Source: Nostoc sp. CMAA1605
GTDB lineage: Bacteria > Cyanobacteriota > Cyanobacteriia > Cyanobacteriales > Nostocaceae
Assembly: GCF_021596505.1 (NCBI RefSeq)
Contig: NZ_PJIZ01000065.1
Span: forward strand, 1 to 35,751
Reading direction: 5' to 3'
Length of the DNA: 35,751 bases
Part shown: in pieces, positions 8,408 to 16,395 of the stretch
Position numbering within the stretch: position 1 is the first letter of the stretch
Layout: every line of letters starts with the position of its first letter
Notes under the pieces: generated by a model
Seen by the model: only the letters and a program-made list of their open reading frames with translations
Told to the model about the DNA's origin: nothing
Databases searched by the model: none
Program-made: the position numbers and the translations under genes

Positions 8408-10402
8408 TCATGCTACCCATCCCTTCACCTCTACATCAGTCAAAGGTCGCTCCATCTTGATATACTCACTTTTCGCTGCTTGTAAGATATGTTTCATCCC
8501 CACAGGTTCATCGGCATCGGCCGCTATAAACGCTGCATTTAGGGCAATATTGCGGATATTCCCGCCAGCAACGCTAAGTTTAGCTAACTTCTCAAAGTCT
8601 AAGTCTGCGGTGGGGGTTTGGGCGGGAAATACCCGTCGCCAAATTTCGGCGCGCTGATTGGCATCGGGAAAGGGAAACTGGACAATAAAGCGCAAACGCC
8701 GCAGAAATGCCTGATCTAAGGAGGCTTTTAAGTTGGTGGTGAGAATTGCTAAACCCCGATAGGCTTCCATGCGTTGCAATAGGTAGCTTACCTCAATATT
8801 GGCGTGGCGATCATGGGAGTCTTTCACTTCTGTACGTTTACCAAAGAGGGCATCGGCTTCATCAAATAGTAAGATGACTCCTCCCCCCTCAGCCGCATCA
8901 AATACTCGCCGCAAGTTTTTCTCAGTCTCGCCAATATATTTACTCACCACCGCACTTAAATCTATGCGATAGACATCTAGATTGAGGGTATTACCTAACA
9001 CTTCTGCTGCCAGAGTTTTCCCTGTGCCACTCGCCCCAGCAAACATGGCACTAATGCCCAAACCCCGTCCGCCTTTAGCCGCAAATCCCCACTGTTCATA
9101 GACTTTGGAACGCTGGCGTAAATGGGCAGCAATATCACGCAATACGCCTAATTCATTGGGCGGTAATACTAAATCTTCCCACTGTGCGGTTGCTTCGATG
9201 CGTTGCGCTAATTCATCGAGGCGGGGACGGGCTTGGCTACGGCAGACATCCCAGAGAAAACGGAAGGCTTGGCTGGAGTCGGATGTTGGGTGATGTTGGG
9301 TTTTGAATTGCCAACTGGTGGCTGTAATTGTGGCGGTGCTGAGGTTGAAGTGGGAAACAAGACGGTCGATGTGTCCATTCCAGGTGGGTGAGATGTCACT
9401 TAAGGCAGTTTGCCAAACTTGACGCTGTTCGGCAGGACTGGGTTGGTTGACATCCAAGGTGAGTAAGGGACGCTGGATGGCGCGACGACGTTCTAAACTG
9501 GAGATCATCAGGGGAGTTTGTAGGGTTTCGAGTAGCTGATGGATGTGATTTTCCCCTTCTGGAGATTCGGTAGTGCGATCGCTATCCAATAATATTACCC
9601 TGCCATACAGTCGCCATTCCCTTTCCCACAAGCACTTGATGAGATTTAATTGCTGGGTATCACGGGGTAAGTTCTGGGCAGCTACAGCATAAACTGTTAA
9701 GTGTAAAATATCACAGGCATGGGCGGCGATCGCTTTTTTGCTGGCGGTTTCTGTACCGCATAGTTGCAATATTGGTAAGGCGCGCTGTTCTTGAGATGCT
9801 TGCAACCAGCAATTTGCCATCTGTTGAGCTAAGGCTGTATGGGATGGAACTAAGTTTTCTGTCTGTACAGGGGTGGCTCCTAATTGTGCCAATCGCTCAT
9901 CTAATGGACGCAATCCTGCCAAATAATGAATAATCTGCTCGTCTAATCTTAAGGGAGAAATCGTCAATGTATGGGACGGAGCAATTTCAATAATCCGCCA
10001 GCGTCGTAAGGGTGCATCGTGAGTAAGTAAATCCCAATAGGAACCAGAAGACATGGAGAATGCTAAACTAAATGTGGGATGTTCTAACTGTGATTGTCCT
10101 TGGGCTGCGGCACATAGTTTTCCCCAGTTACGGTCAAATTCCATCCCTGCACACAACAGCACAATTTGCCGTTCTAATTTAGATAATTTAAAGATTTGAC
10201 ACAGTTGCTCTATGGCGGGCGGTGCTTCATGAAAGGCTGGGTCTTGTTCGTAATCTAGGAATATGCCTTTCTCACTACTCTGATTTCCCTGTTCGTTGTC
10301 TTCAGCCAACTGTTCTAAAGCTTGACGGGTTTGGGAGATTAAACCCATCAAATAACGATGATTTGCGGTGTACCAGTCTTTTGTAACAAATTGAGACGGC
10401 AT
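8408..10402 (-). CDS. AAA+ ATPase of contractile injection-system type
   Basis: A 664-residue protein with two ATPase-like halves. The N-terminal half is degenerate: CGTETASKKA (~215-224) replaces a Walker A and RVILLDSD (~268-275) resembles a Walker B. The C-terminal half is intact: Walker A GASGTGKT (456-463), Walker B VILLFDEAD (509-517), sensor LTTN (~554-557) and arginine fingers in FLRRLRF (~566-572). This architecture matches the AAA+ ATPases that accompany extracellular contractile injection systems, where they are thought to aid assembly or cargo loading. Its ATG begins 1 nt after the upstream cysteine desulfurase stop codon, so translation is probably coupled. The DUF4157 gene follows downstream. 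Confidence 0.9.
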   Translation of the reverse strand: MPSQFVTKDWYTANHRYLMGLISQTRQALEQLAEDNEQGNQSSEKGIFLDYEQDPAFHEAPPAIEQLCQIFKLSKLERQIVLLCAGMEFDRNWGKLCAAAQGQSQLEHPTFSLAFSMSSGSYWDLLTHDAPLRRWRIIEIAPSHTLTISPLRLDEQIIHYLAGLRPLDERLAQLGATPVQTENLVPSHTALAQQMANCWLQASQEQRALPILQLCGTETASKKAIAAHACDILHLTVYAVAAQNLPRDTQQLNLIKCLWEREWRLYGRVILLDSDRTTESPEGENHIHQLLETLQTPLMISSLERRRAIQRPLLTLDVNQPSPAEQRQVWQTALSDISPTWNGHIDRLVSHFNLSTATITATSWQFKTQHHPTSDSSQAFRFLWDVCRSQARPRLDELAQRIEATAQWEDLVLPPNELGVLRDIAAHLRQRSKVYEQWGFAAKGGRGLGISAMFAGASGTGKTLAAEVLGNTLNLDVYRIDLSAVVSKYIGETEKNLRRVFDAAEGGGVILLFDEADALFGKRTEVKDSHDRHANIEVSYLLQRMEAYRGLAILTTNLKASLDQAFLRRLRFIVQFPFPDANQRAEIWRRVFPAQTPTADLDFEKLAKLSVAGGNIRNIALNAAFIAADADEPVGMKHILQAAKSEYIKMERPLTDVEVKGWVA

Positions 10403-10403
10403 T

Positions 10404-11570
10404 TTATACTAAGGTCTTTTGTTTACGTAAACTTTGAATGGTAGCGATCGCGTGTTTCGCTACTATATCAATTTCTGCCGATGTGTTAAACCTGCCTATC
10501 CCAAAACGAACGGTAGCATAAGCCAATTTTTCGTCATGTCCCAAAGCGGTGAGGACGTGAGAGGGTGCTGTTTTCGTCGATGAACAAGCTGAACCAGAGG
10601 ATACGGCCATAACTGGCTGTAAACCTAAAGACAATGCTGCACCATCCACTCCCTCAACGCTAACATTCAAGTTACCTGGTAATCTTTGGGTAGGGTGTCC
10701 ATTTAGGTGAATTCCCTCTAATTGTGAAAGTTGACTCCATAAGTTGTCTCTTAACTGGATGAGGCGGAGGCTTTCTGTTTCCTGTTCGGCTAAAGCAATT
10801 TCTACAGCCTTACCAAAACCAACAATTTGCGGTGTGTATAAAGTTCCTGAACGCATTCCTCGTTCATGTCCTCCCCCGTGTTGTTGGGGTGCAAGTTGCA
10901 CTCTGGGGTTGCGTCTGCGGACATATAAGGCACCAATACCTTTTGGCCCGTAGACTTTATGGGCAGTCAAAGACATTAAATCAATGTGCATGGCTTGCAC
11001 ATCTAGAGGAATTTTCCCAATAGCTTGGGCTGCATCTGTATGGAAAATTACTTGGCGACTATGGCAGATTTCCCCAATTTCTGCTAACGGTTGTAATACG
11101 CCAATTTCATTATTAGCTGCCATCACCGAAACTAAAATTGTCTCAGGACGCAACGCTGCTTCTAGTTCTCTTAAATCAATCAATCCATCAGCTTTGACTG
11201 GCAATATAGTAATCTCAAAACCCAGGGTTTTTAAATATGCACAAGGGTCGAGTACCGCACCATGTTCAGTTGCCACAGTAACTATATGCTGACCTTTTTG
11301 AAAGTAAGCTTCTGCTACACCTTTAATGGCTAAATTATTAGCTTCCGTTGCACCGCTAGTAAAGACAATTTCTTCTGGGGATGCGTTAATTGCGGTGGCT
11401 AAAATCTCCCGCGATTGTTTTACAGATGCTTCCGTTTCCCAACCGTAAATATGACTAATACTTGCCGGATTGCCAAATTTTTCTGTAAAGTATGGCAGCA
11501 TAGCTGCTAATACACGCTCATCTACAGGTGTAGTGGCGTGATAATCAAGGTAGATGGGATGATTTGACAT
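10404..11570 (-). CDS. Cysteine desulfurase (NifS/IscS class)
   Basis: A 388-residue PLP enzyme converting cysteine to alanine plus enzyme-bound persulfide for Fe-S clusters and thio-cofactors. Visible features are LDYHATTPVD at the N-terminus, SGATEANNLA (72-81), the cofactor-stacking TEHGA (101-105), the PLP lysine in TAHKVYGPKG (Lys205) and the catalytic Cys329 in SSGSACSSTKTAPSHVL. The long loop around this Cys puts it in group I (NifS/IscS). Length is normal. It is packed between the nuclease-like gene (2-nt gap) and the AAA+ ATPase (1-nt gap). No nif or isc scaffold gene is adjacent, so a link to nitrogen fixation cannot be claimed. Confidence 0.95.
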   Translation of the reverse strand: MSNHPIYLDYHATTPVDERVLAAMLPYFTEKFGNPASISHIYGWETEASVKQSREILATAINASPEEIVFTSGATEANNLAIKGVAEAYFQKGQHIVTVATEHGAVLDPCAYLKTLGFEITILPVKADGLIDLRELEAALRPETILVSVMAANNEIGVLQPLAEIGEICHSRQVIFHTDAAQAIGKIPLDVQAMHIDLMSLTAHKVYGPKGIGALYVRRRNPRVQLAPQQHGGGHERGMRSGTLYTPQIVGFGKAVEIALAEQETESLRLIQLRDNLWSQLSQLEGIHLNGHPTQRLPGNLNVSVEGVDGAALSLGLQPVMAVSSGSACSSTKTAPSHVLTALGHDEKLAYATVRFGIGRFNTSAEIDIVAKHAIATIQSLRKQKTLV

Positions 11571-11572
11571 AA

Positions 11573-12199
11573 CTATTGCAATATTTGACTCAGTTTTTTT
11601 AAGATAGCCAGGACTTGATACAGTTCACTTTGACGTTTTAATAGCGTAAATTCATCTGATAAAGCATAAGTTAATGTATTTAAATTAGTTAATTTTATAA
11701 AAATAAAGTGACTGCCATTAGTTACTAATCCAAACACAGGTTTTTCTTGGTTGGGATGACTGATCATATAAGCTAATGCTTGAGATATGTTCTCTGTCAG
11801 AGAAAATGCTGCTCGTTTAGACTCAATGACAAGTAACCATAATTGCTCTTGAATAACTAAAACATCAATTCTACCTCTAATCACTTCTCCTGCGTCTTCT
11901 AAAGATATTTCGATAGGTTCCTCAGTGAGAATAGAAAATGGCGCGCGGTAAAATCCAGCTAAATCTAATAAAGGAGACAATACCACCATCTTGACAGCGT
12001 TTTCTAAAATAGGTGGTCTTTTAACTAAATTCAAAAAATTAGCTTTAACTCTATCTAAATACTCTTTTTCCAAGTCTGTAATTTCAGGTAAAGACTCAAA
12101 CCATTCTGGAAAAAATCTATCATTTTCCGCTAATTTAAGTCCAAACCTTGCTTCTAAATATGCAATTCCAACGTTTTGAGCTTGGATGAATTGAACCAT
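11573..12199 (-). CDS. PD-(D/E)XK nuclease-like protein (HsdR N-terminal type)
   Basis: About 208 residues from the preferred start, 228 from 12259. The central part has RGRIDVLVIQEQLWLLVIESKRAAF, a D...(13)...ESK pattern matching the PD-(D/E)XK nuclease core, similar to the N-terminal domain of type I restriction HsdR subunits. Such standalone genes are common in cyanobacteria and are usually labelled restriction subunit R, without helicase or methylase partners. I prefer ATG 12199 because relatives usually begin MVQ. No helicase, HsdM or HsdS is present here, so a role in restriction is uncertain. It ends 2 nt before the cysteine desulfurase start. Confidence 0.75.
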   Translation of the reverse strand: MVQFIQAQNVGIAYLEARFGLKLAENDRFFPEWFESLPEITDLEKEYLDRVKANFLNLVKRPPILENAVKMVVLSPLLDLAGFYRAPFSILTEEPIEISLEDAGEVIRGRIDVLVIQEQLWLLVIESKRAAFSLTENISQALAYMISHPNQEKPVFGLVTNGSHFIFIKLTNLNTLTYALSDEFTLLKRQSELYQVLAILKKLSQILQ

Positions 12200-12307
12200 A
12201 GGGTCTACAATAGGAACTGTATAACTATATTGACATTTCCGCTTGTAAAGCAGTGTCAATTTTATAGTAATGTTAAGTTCATTATTGCTTTTAATCAGTT
12301 AACTAGC

Positions 12308-12787
12308 TTAACTAGCTGTTAATTCTTGCAGTTTATGCAACACAGCTTGGGCATGACCTTTGACTTTGACATCAGGCCAGGCATGAGCAATAATTTTCTC
12401 AGGTGAAATGAGAAAAGTAGAACGCGCCACACCCATATATTCTTTACCCATAAATTTCTTTAACCGCCAAGCACCATAAGCTTCTATTAACTGGTGTTCT
12501 GGATCACTTAGCAGTGTAATAGACAAGTTATGTTTATCAATAAACTTGCAATGGGCTTTACCAGAATCAGGACTCACACCTAATATTTTCGCGCCTAATG
12601 TACTAAATTCCTGATTTAACTCTGTGAAATCTTTGGCTTCTGTGGTGCAACCAGGAGTATCATCTTTAGGGTAAAAATAAACTACAATCCATTGATCTGT
12701 AAAATCATTTAAAGTAACCAGATTGCCATTTTGGTCTGGTAGAGAAAATTCCGGTGCTGTTTGTCCAATTTGGGGAAGGTTAGTCAT
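12308..12787 (-). CDS. bcp: Peroxiredoxin Q / bacterioferritin comigratory protein
   Basis: A 159-residue thiol peroxidase reducing hydrogen peroxide and organic hydroperoxides with thioredoxin-type donors. The peroxidatic site is TPGCTTEA (Cys47), preceded by VVYFYPKDD. The resolving Cys usually found five residues later is Lys52 here. The only other Cys is Cys80 in GKAHCKF, which fits the subclass with a resolving Cys in the next helix. No signal peptide is visible, so it is cytosolic. It is separated from the kinase gene upstream by a repeat module. Confidence 0.93.
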   Translation of the reverse strand: MTNLPQIGQTAPEFSLPDQNGNLVTLNDFTDQWIVVYFYPKDDTPGCTTEAKDFTELNQEFSTLGAKILGVSPDSGKAHCKFIDKHNLSITLLSDPEHQLIEAYGAWRLKKFMGKEYMGVARSTFLISPEKIIAHAWPDVKVKGHAQAVLHKLQELTAS

Positions 12788-12908
12788 AATTAGTCAATAG
12801 TCAATAGTCATTAGTCATTAGTCATTAGGGTTTTCCAGAAAATAAACTATCTAATTTATTTTTCCCAAAACAATTGTCTTTCTCCCTGCCCCCTGCCCCC
12901 TGCCCCCT
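12788..12908 (+). repeat. Composite repeat module upstream of the peroxiredoxin gene
   Basis: TAGTCAAT/TAGTCAT units (about 12791-12827) are followed by an AT-rich spacer and CCCCTGC units (about 12885-12908). The CTACCTTGTC element seen in other modules is missing here. It fills most of the gap between kinase and peroxiredoxin genes. Confidence 0.75.
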
Positions 12909-12950
12909 TGCCATCAACGTGAGGCTAGGAATATCTGTTTATTTGCTATG

Positions 12951-14939
12951 TTATTCTTGGTTGCCACTGCGTTGTACTTGAGATGTGTTGTCGATGTCAA
13001 AGGTACCTCGGACATTTGCTGTTAAATCACAATTTACTACTGTACCTGTGCCTCGATCATGAACATACAAGGCATATTGTTGGTTTCTATTAATTTTGCA
13101 TTCTCTAATGACGATGTTGCTATCATTTCTTATTTCTACACCTGATAATCGATTATTCAGAATTCTGCATTCCTTAATTATCCCTCGACCATTTTGATCT
13201 ACTAAAATACCGCTTCCTTGTCCATCACGAATGACGCAGTTTTCAATTGCTGGATTACCATTTTTCCTAATTTCTATACCTGCACCTAATGTTGTGCTAA
13301 AAACGTCACAATTATTGATGCTGCCTTTACCATTTTGATCAATCAGAATTCCCCCATCACGAATTCTACAACGCTCAACTGTAGGATTACCACCGTCTTG
13401 GATGGTGATTCCTGATAAGGTGTTACTGTACAAATAACAGTTTTCTATTCTACCTTGACCATGATCATAAACAAATATACCACTAGCTTTGCCGTCGTGA
13501 ATTTCACAATTACGGATAATGGCATCAGCTGTGGCGTGATAAATGGCGATGCAGGCTAGAGAATCAGAGGTGATATCACAATTTTCTAAAGTTAGCTGTC
13601 CTTGGGAAATATCTACACCGTAGAATTTTTTGTTATTTTTGCCTGCTGTGCAACGCAGTGTCAAACCACTAACTGTTGCTGTGTCAGTTTCCATTAAAAT
13701 ACAATTTGAGTCGGGACTTTCAATGACAATATCGGCTTTAGAACCATCACCAATAATTGTTATTGGTTTATTAATTACTATACTTTCTTGATAAAATCCA
13801 GGACGCACCATGATACTGGTGTTGGGTTGGGCATTGGCGATCGCTTCTGTGATAGTTTGATAATCACCGTCTCCCAGTCGAGAAACTACTAATTTTGACT
13901 TAGTTTTGGGCAATACTGCATATATTAACCCAGCCACAGCTATTCCCAGTCCACCAAAGCCCAAGAATTTCATAAATGTTCTTCTATTGGGAGGAGGTGA
14001 GGTTTGTGGTGGCGGTGGGGTTTGTAGTGGTGGTGGGTTTAAATAACTCTCAATTTCCGCTATCTTTTGCAAAATTATTTGAGTATTTTGGGGACGTTGA
14101 CTAGGTAAACGCGCCATCATTTGATCGAGTAAATCTGCAAACGGCGGTAGAATGTTTGTATGGTTTCGCCAGCTTAACTCATCGTTGTAAGAATCATAAA
14201 TTAGAGAATCCGTTGGTGCTTTGCCGGTGAGTAAATAAATAAAAGTTCGACCTAGTGCAAAAAAATCTGACTGTTGTACAGCCTGTCCATGAATTTGTTC
14301 AGATGGGGTGTAACCTGCGGAAATTACGCCTGTCACCTGTCCCGCAGATTGCTTGGCGATATAAGTTTGGGTAATTGCTCTAGCTGTGCCGAAGTCGATG
14401 AGCGCGAGCCGACCATCTGCCCTTAACATAATGTTGGATGGTTTAATATCGCGGTGAAATAAACCCTGTTGATGAACTTGTTGAAGGATAATGATGCTTT
14501 CTTTGAACCATTGCAATGCTAATTTTTGGTCAATGGGTCGATAATCTCTCTTTTTTAAATAATCGTTTAAATCAAGACCTTCGATTTTCTCCATCACCAG
14601 ACAGTGTAATGGCTCTGGGCTACTTCTAGGAAAATAAATAAAGTAGCCGTTAGGTTCAACTTGAGGAATACCAGGATGATTGAGACGAGTGAGAACTTCT
14701 GCTTCTCTCTGAAATAGCTCGATCGCTTTCGGATGATTATTGATTAAAATCTTAATAACTTTAGTAGTTTGTGTCCGCGTATCAAGAATTTCATAGGTTT
14801 TGCCAAAGCCACCACCGCCTAGAAAACCCACTACTCGATAACAACCTTCTAGGAGCAACTCTGAACCACAGGCTTGGCAAAATAGTATATTGTCAGGATT
14901 TTGAGGATTGGTACACTGAGGATTAATGCAGAGGCTCAT
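12951..14939 (-). CDS. Ser/Thr protein kinase with zinc ribbon, TM helix and C-terminal beta-helix
   Basis: A 662-residue fusion. An N-terminal zinc ribbon uses C4, C9, C21 and C24. The eukaryote-like kinase domain (~32-300) has a Gly-rich loop FLGGGGFGKTYE, Lys63 in VIKIL, HRDIKPSNIML (162-172), DFGTARA (182-188) and an activation-loop AGYTPSEQ segment, so it looks active. A Pro-rich linker (301-320) precedes one membrane helix (~323-343). Residues ~350-662 are right-handed beta-helix repeats (pectate-lyase/NosD type, recurring GIFV, NCxI and GNP patterns). The layout predicts a cytosolic kinase reporting on a carbohydrate- or surface-facing sensor. The ligand is unknown. Confidence 0.92.
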   Translation of the reverse strand: MSLCINPQCTNPQNPDNILFCQACGSELLLEGCYRVVGFLGGGGFGKTYEILDTRTQTTKVIKILINNHPKAIELFQREAEVLTRLNHPGIPQVEPNGYFIYFPRSSPEPLHCLVMEKIEGLDLNDYLKKRDYRPIDQKLALQWFKESIIILQQVHQQGLFHRDIKPSNIMLRADGRLALIDFGTARAITQTYIAKQSAGQVTGVISAGYTPSEQIHGQAVQQSDFFALGRTFIYLLTGKAPTDSLIYDSYNDELSWRNHTNILPPFADLLDQMMARLPSQRPQNTQIILQKIAEIESYLNPPPLQTPPPPQTSPPPNRRTFMKFLGFGGLGIAVAGLIYAVLPKTKSKLVVSRLGDGDYQTITEAIANAQPNTSIMVRPGFYQESIVINKPITIIGDGSKADIVIESPDSNCILMETDTATVSGLTLRCTAGKNNKKFYGVDISQGQLTLENCDITSDSLACIAIYHATADAIIRNCEIHDGKASGIFVYDHGQGRIENCYLYSNTLSGITIQDGGNPTVERCRIRDGGILIDQNGKGSINNCDVFSTTLGAGIEIRKNGNPAIENCVIRDGQGSGILVDQNGRGIIKECRILNNRLSGVEIRNDSNIVIRECKINRNQQYALYVHDRGTGTVVNCDLTANVRGTFDIDNTSQVQRSGNQE

Positions 14940-15021
14940 CGCTTCGGCAAGTAAAGTTTTTATCTGACTAGTGTAGCTTTTCTAGTGTAATTCACAGATA
15001 AAATTTGTCTTTTATTTTTTC

Positions 15022-15306
15022 CGAGTGCTGAGTGGTGAGTGTTGAGTGGTGAGTGGTGAGTGCTGAGTGCTGAGTGCTGAGTGCTGAGTGATGAGTGCTG
15101 AGTGATGAGTGTTGAGTGTTGAGTGTTGAGTGTTGAGTGTTGAGTGTTGAGTGCTGTTAGCGGTAGCACGGCGTTTAGCCGGTGATGAGTGATGTTAGCG
15201 GTAGCATAGCGTTTAGCTAGTGCTGAGTTGAGAAATAAATTCTACCGTCTACCTTGTCTACCTTGTCCAAATCCCTAATCCCCAATCCCCAGTCCCCAAT
15301 CCCTCT
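15022..15306 (+). repeat. Large composite repeat module before the photolyase FAD-domain gene
   Basis: About 19 units of TGAGTGC/TGAGTGT/TGAGTGG type (15022-15154), then two 30-nt stem-loop elements (15155-15184, 15193-15222). A TGCTGAGTTG joint leads to CTACCTTGTCTACCTTGTC (about 15249-15267) and CCCAATC/CCCAGTC units up to 15303. The 14940-15358 gap contains nothing else recognisable. An AT-rich stretch (15305-15358) before the ATG may hold the promoter. Confidence 0.85.
15155..15222 (+). repeat. Two 30-nt stem-loop elements with compensatory stem changes
   Basis: Copies at 15155-15184 and 15193-15222 share the frame TGTTAGCGGTAGC...GTTTA...GTG. The 4-bp stem around the GTTTA loop is CGGC/GCCG in the first and TAGC/GCTA in the second. 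Both sequences differ, yet both pair. Two more copies lie at 26600-26629 (GGGC/GCCC) and 26638-26667 (CGGC/GCCG). Confidence 0.75.
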
Positions 15307-15358
15307 TTCATATTAAGATATATTAGATAATGTAAATTTATGTAAAGTAATCTTATTT

Positions 15359-16192
15359 ATGCGGCGTGAATTTGCCAGTCGTGATGAATTAATAACCTAT
15401 TTGAAGGAACAATTCCCCCAAGCCGCAGAACGCGATGATCACATTAGTAACACCGTAGGAGGAAGGAAAGCATCTCAAAAAGCCTTACAAAAAGTTAACC
15501 CATCATCATACGCAAAAACTCGTAATTTTTTAACAGGTGATGTTACTAAGCTTTCACCGTATATTCGTCACGGAGTTTTGAGTTTACGCGAAATTCGAGA
15601 TTATGTCCTAGATAAAGTCCAAAACCGTGATGACGCAACTAAACTCATTAATGAATTGGGTTGGCGGGATTACTGGCAAAGACTATATGTCAAACTTGGT
15701 AATAATATTTGGCAAGACCAAGAAGAATACAAAACTGGCTACACCACAGGACAATATGCACCTAAGTTACCCCAAGATATTAGAGAGGGTAGTACAGGAT
15801 TAGTTTGTATAGATAATTTCAGTCAAGAATTACGAGAAACTGGCTATTTACACAACCATATGCGAATGTGGTTAGCCGCTTACATCATTCACTGGCGGCG
15901 AATTCGCTGGCAAGCAGGCGCGAAATGGTTTTTAGAACATTTATTAGACGGTGATCCTGCAAGTAATAATATGTCTTGGCAATGGGTAGCCAGCACCTTT
16001 AGCCATAAACCTTATTTTTTCAACCGCGAAAACTTAGAACGCTACACCAAAGGAGTATATTGTCAAAAATGTCCCCTCTACGGTCATTGTGATTTTGAAG
16101 GTAGTTACGAAGAATTAGAACAACGCCTATTTCCCAAAGGAGAATTTACCAAAAAACCTAACAGTCAAAGTTGGCAAAAGGGGAAGAAGTAG
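15359..16192 (+). CDS. Stand-alone photolyase/cryptochrome FAD-binding domain protein
   Basis: A 277-residue protein matching only the helical FAD-binding half of photolyases: SPYIRHGVLSLREI (66-79), INELGWRDYWQRLY (97-110), TGYLHNHMRMWLAAY (161-175), HLLDGDPASNNMSWQWVAS (194-212) and KPYFFN (217-222). These are the segments holding FAD and lining the substrate pocket. The alpha/beta antenna domain that normally precedes them is absent and instead forms the next gene. Four Cys are present: C150, C235, C238 and C244, arranged like the 4Fe-4S ligands of bacterial FeS photolyases. It could be a two-subunit photolyase, a photoreceptor or an unrelated flavoprotein. Confidence 0.85.
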   Translation: MRREFASRDELITYLKEQFPQAAERDDHISNTVGGRKASQKALQKVNPSSYAKTRNFLTGDVTKLSPYIRHGVLSLREIRDYVLDKVQNRDDATKLINELGWRDYWQRLYVKLGNNIWQDQEEYKTGYTTGQYAPKLPQDIREGSTGLVCIDNFSQELRETGYLHNHMRMWLAAYIIHWRRIRWQAGAKWFLEHLLDGDPASNNMSWQWVASTFSHKPYFFNRENLERYTKGVYCQKCPLYGHCDFEGSYEELEQRLFPKGEFTKKPNSQSWQKGKK

Positions 16193-16202
16193 GGATTGGG
16201 GA

Positions 16203-16395
16203 CTTATCAATTCAAAATTCAAAATTCAAAATTCAAAATTGAAGAAGGACTAGGGATTGGGGATTGGGGACAAGGTAGACAAGGGAGAAAAAGTATTAAT
16301 GACTAATGACTAATGATTAATGACTAATGACTAATGACTAATAACTAATGACTAATGACTAATAACTAATGACTAATGACTAATAACTAATGACT
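16203..16395 (-). repeat. Composite repeat module between the two photolyase-half genes
   Basis: Four to five AATTCAAA units (16208-16239), a GAAGAAGG spacer, GGGATTG units (about 16251-16269), ACAAGGTAGACAAGG (16269-16283), then about a dozen TAATGAC-type units (16294-16395). Read on the minus strand this is the full composite order with the extra AATTTTGA block. The last unit includes the ATG of the next gene. Confidence 0.88.

Noticed and set aside
10404..11570. Part of a nitrogen-fixation (nif) cluster
   Set aside because: The cysteine desulfurase is NifS/IscS-like, but no nifU, nifB, fdxN or other nif gene is in the window.
11573..12259. Restriction-modification system
   Set aside because: Only a lone PD-(D/E)XK-like protein is present; no methylase, helicase or specificity subunit lies nearby.
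15022..15154. Possible CRISPR-like array
   Set aside because: The units are contiguous heptamers without unique spacers, and no cas genes are near.
14960..15169. Minus-strand frame rich in STLNTQH repeats
   Set aside because: It is a translation of the TGAGTGC array, with no independent coding evidence.
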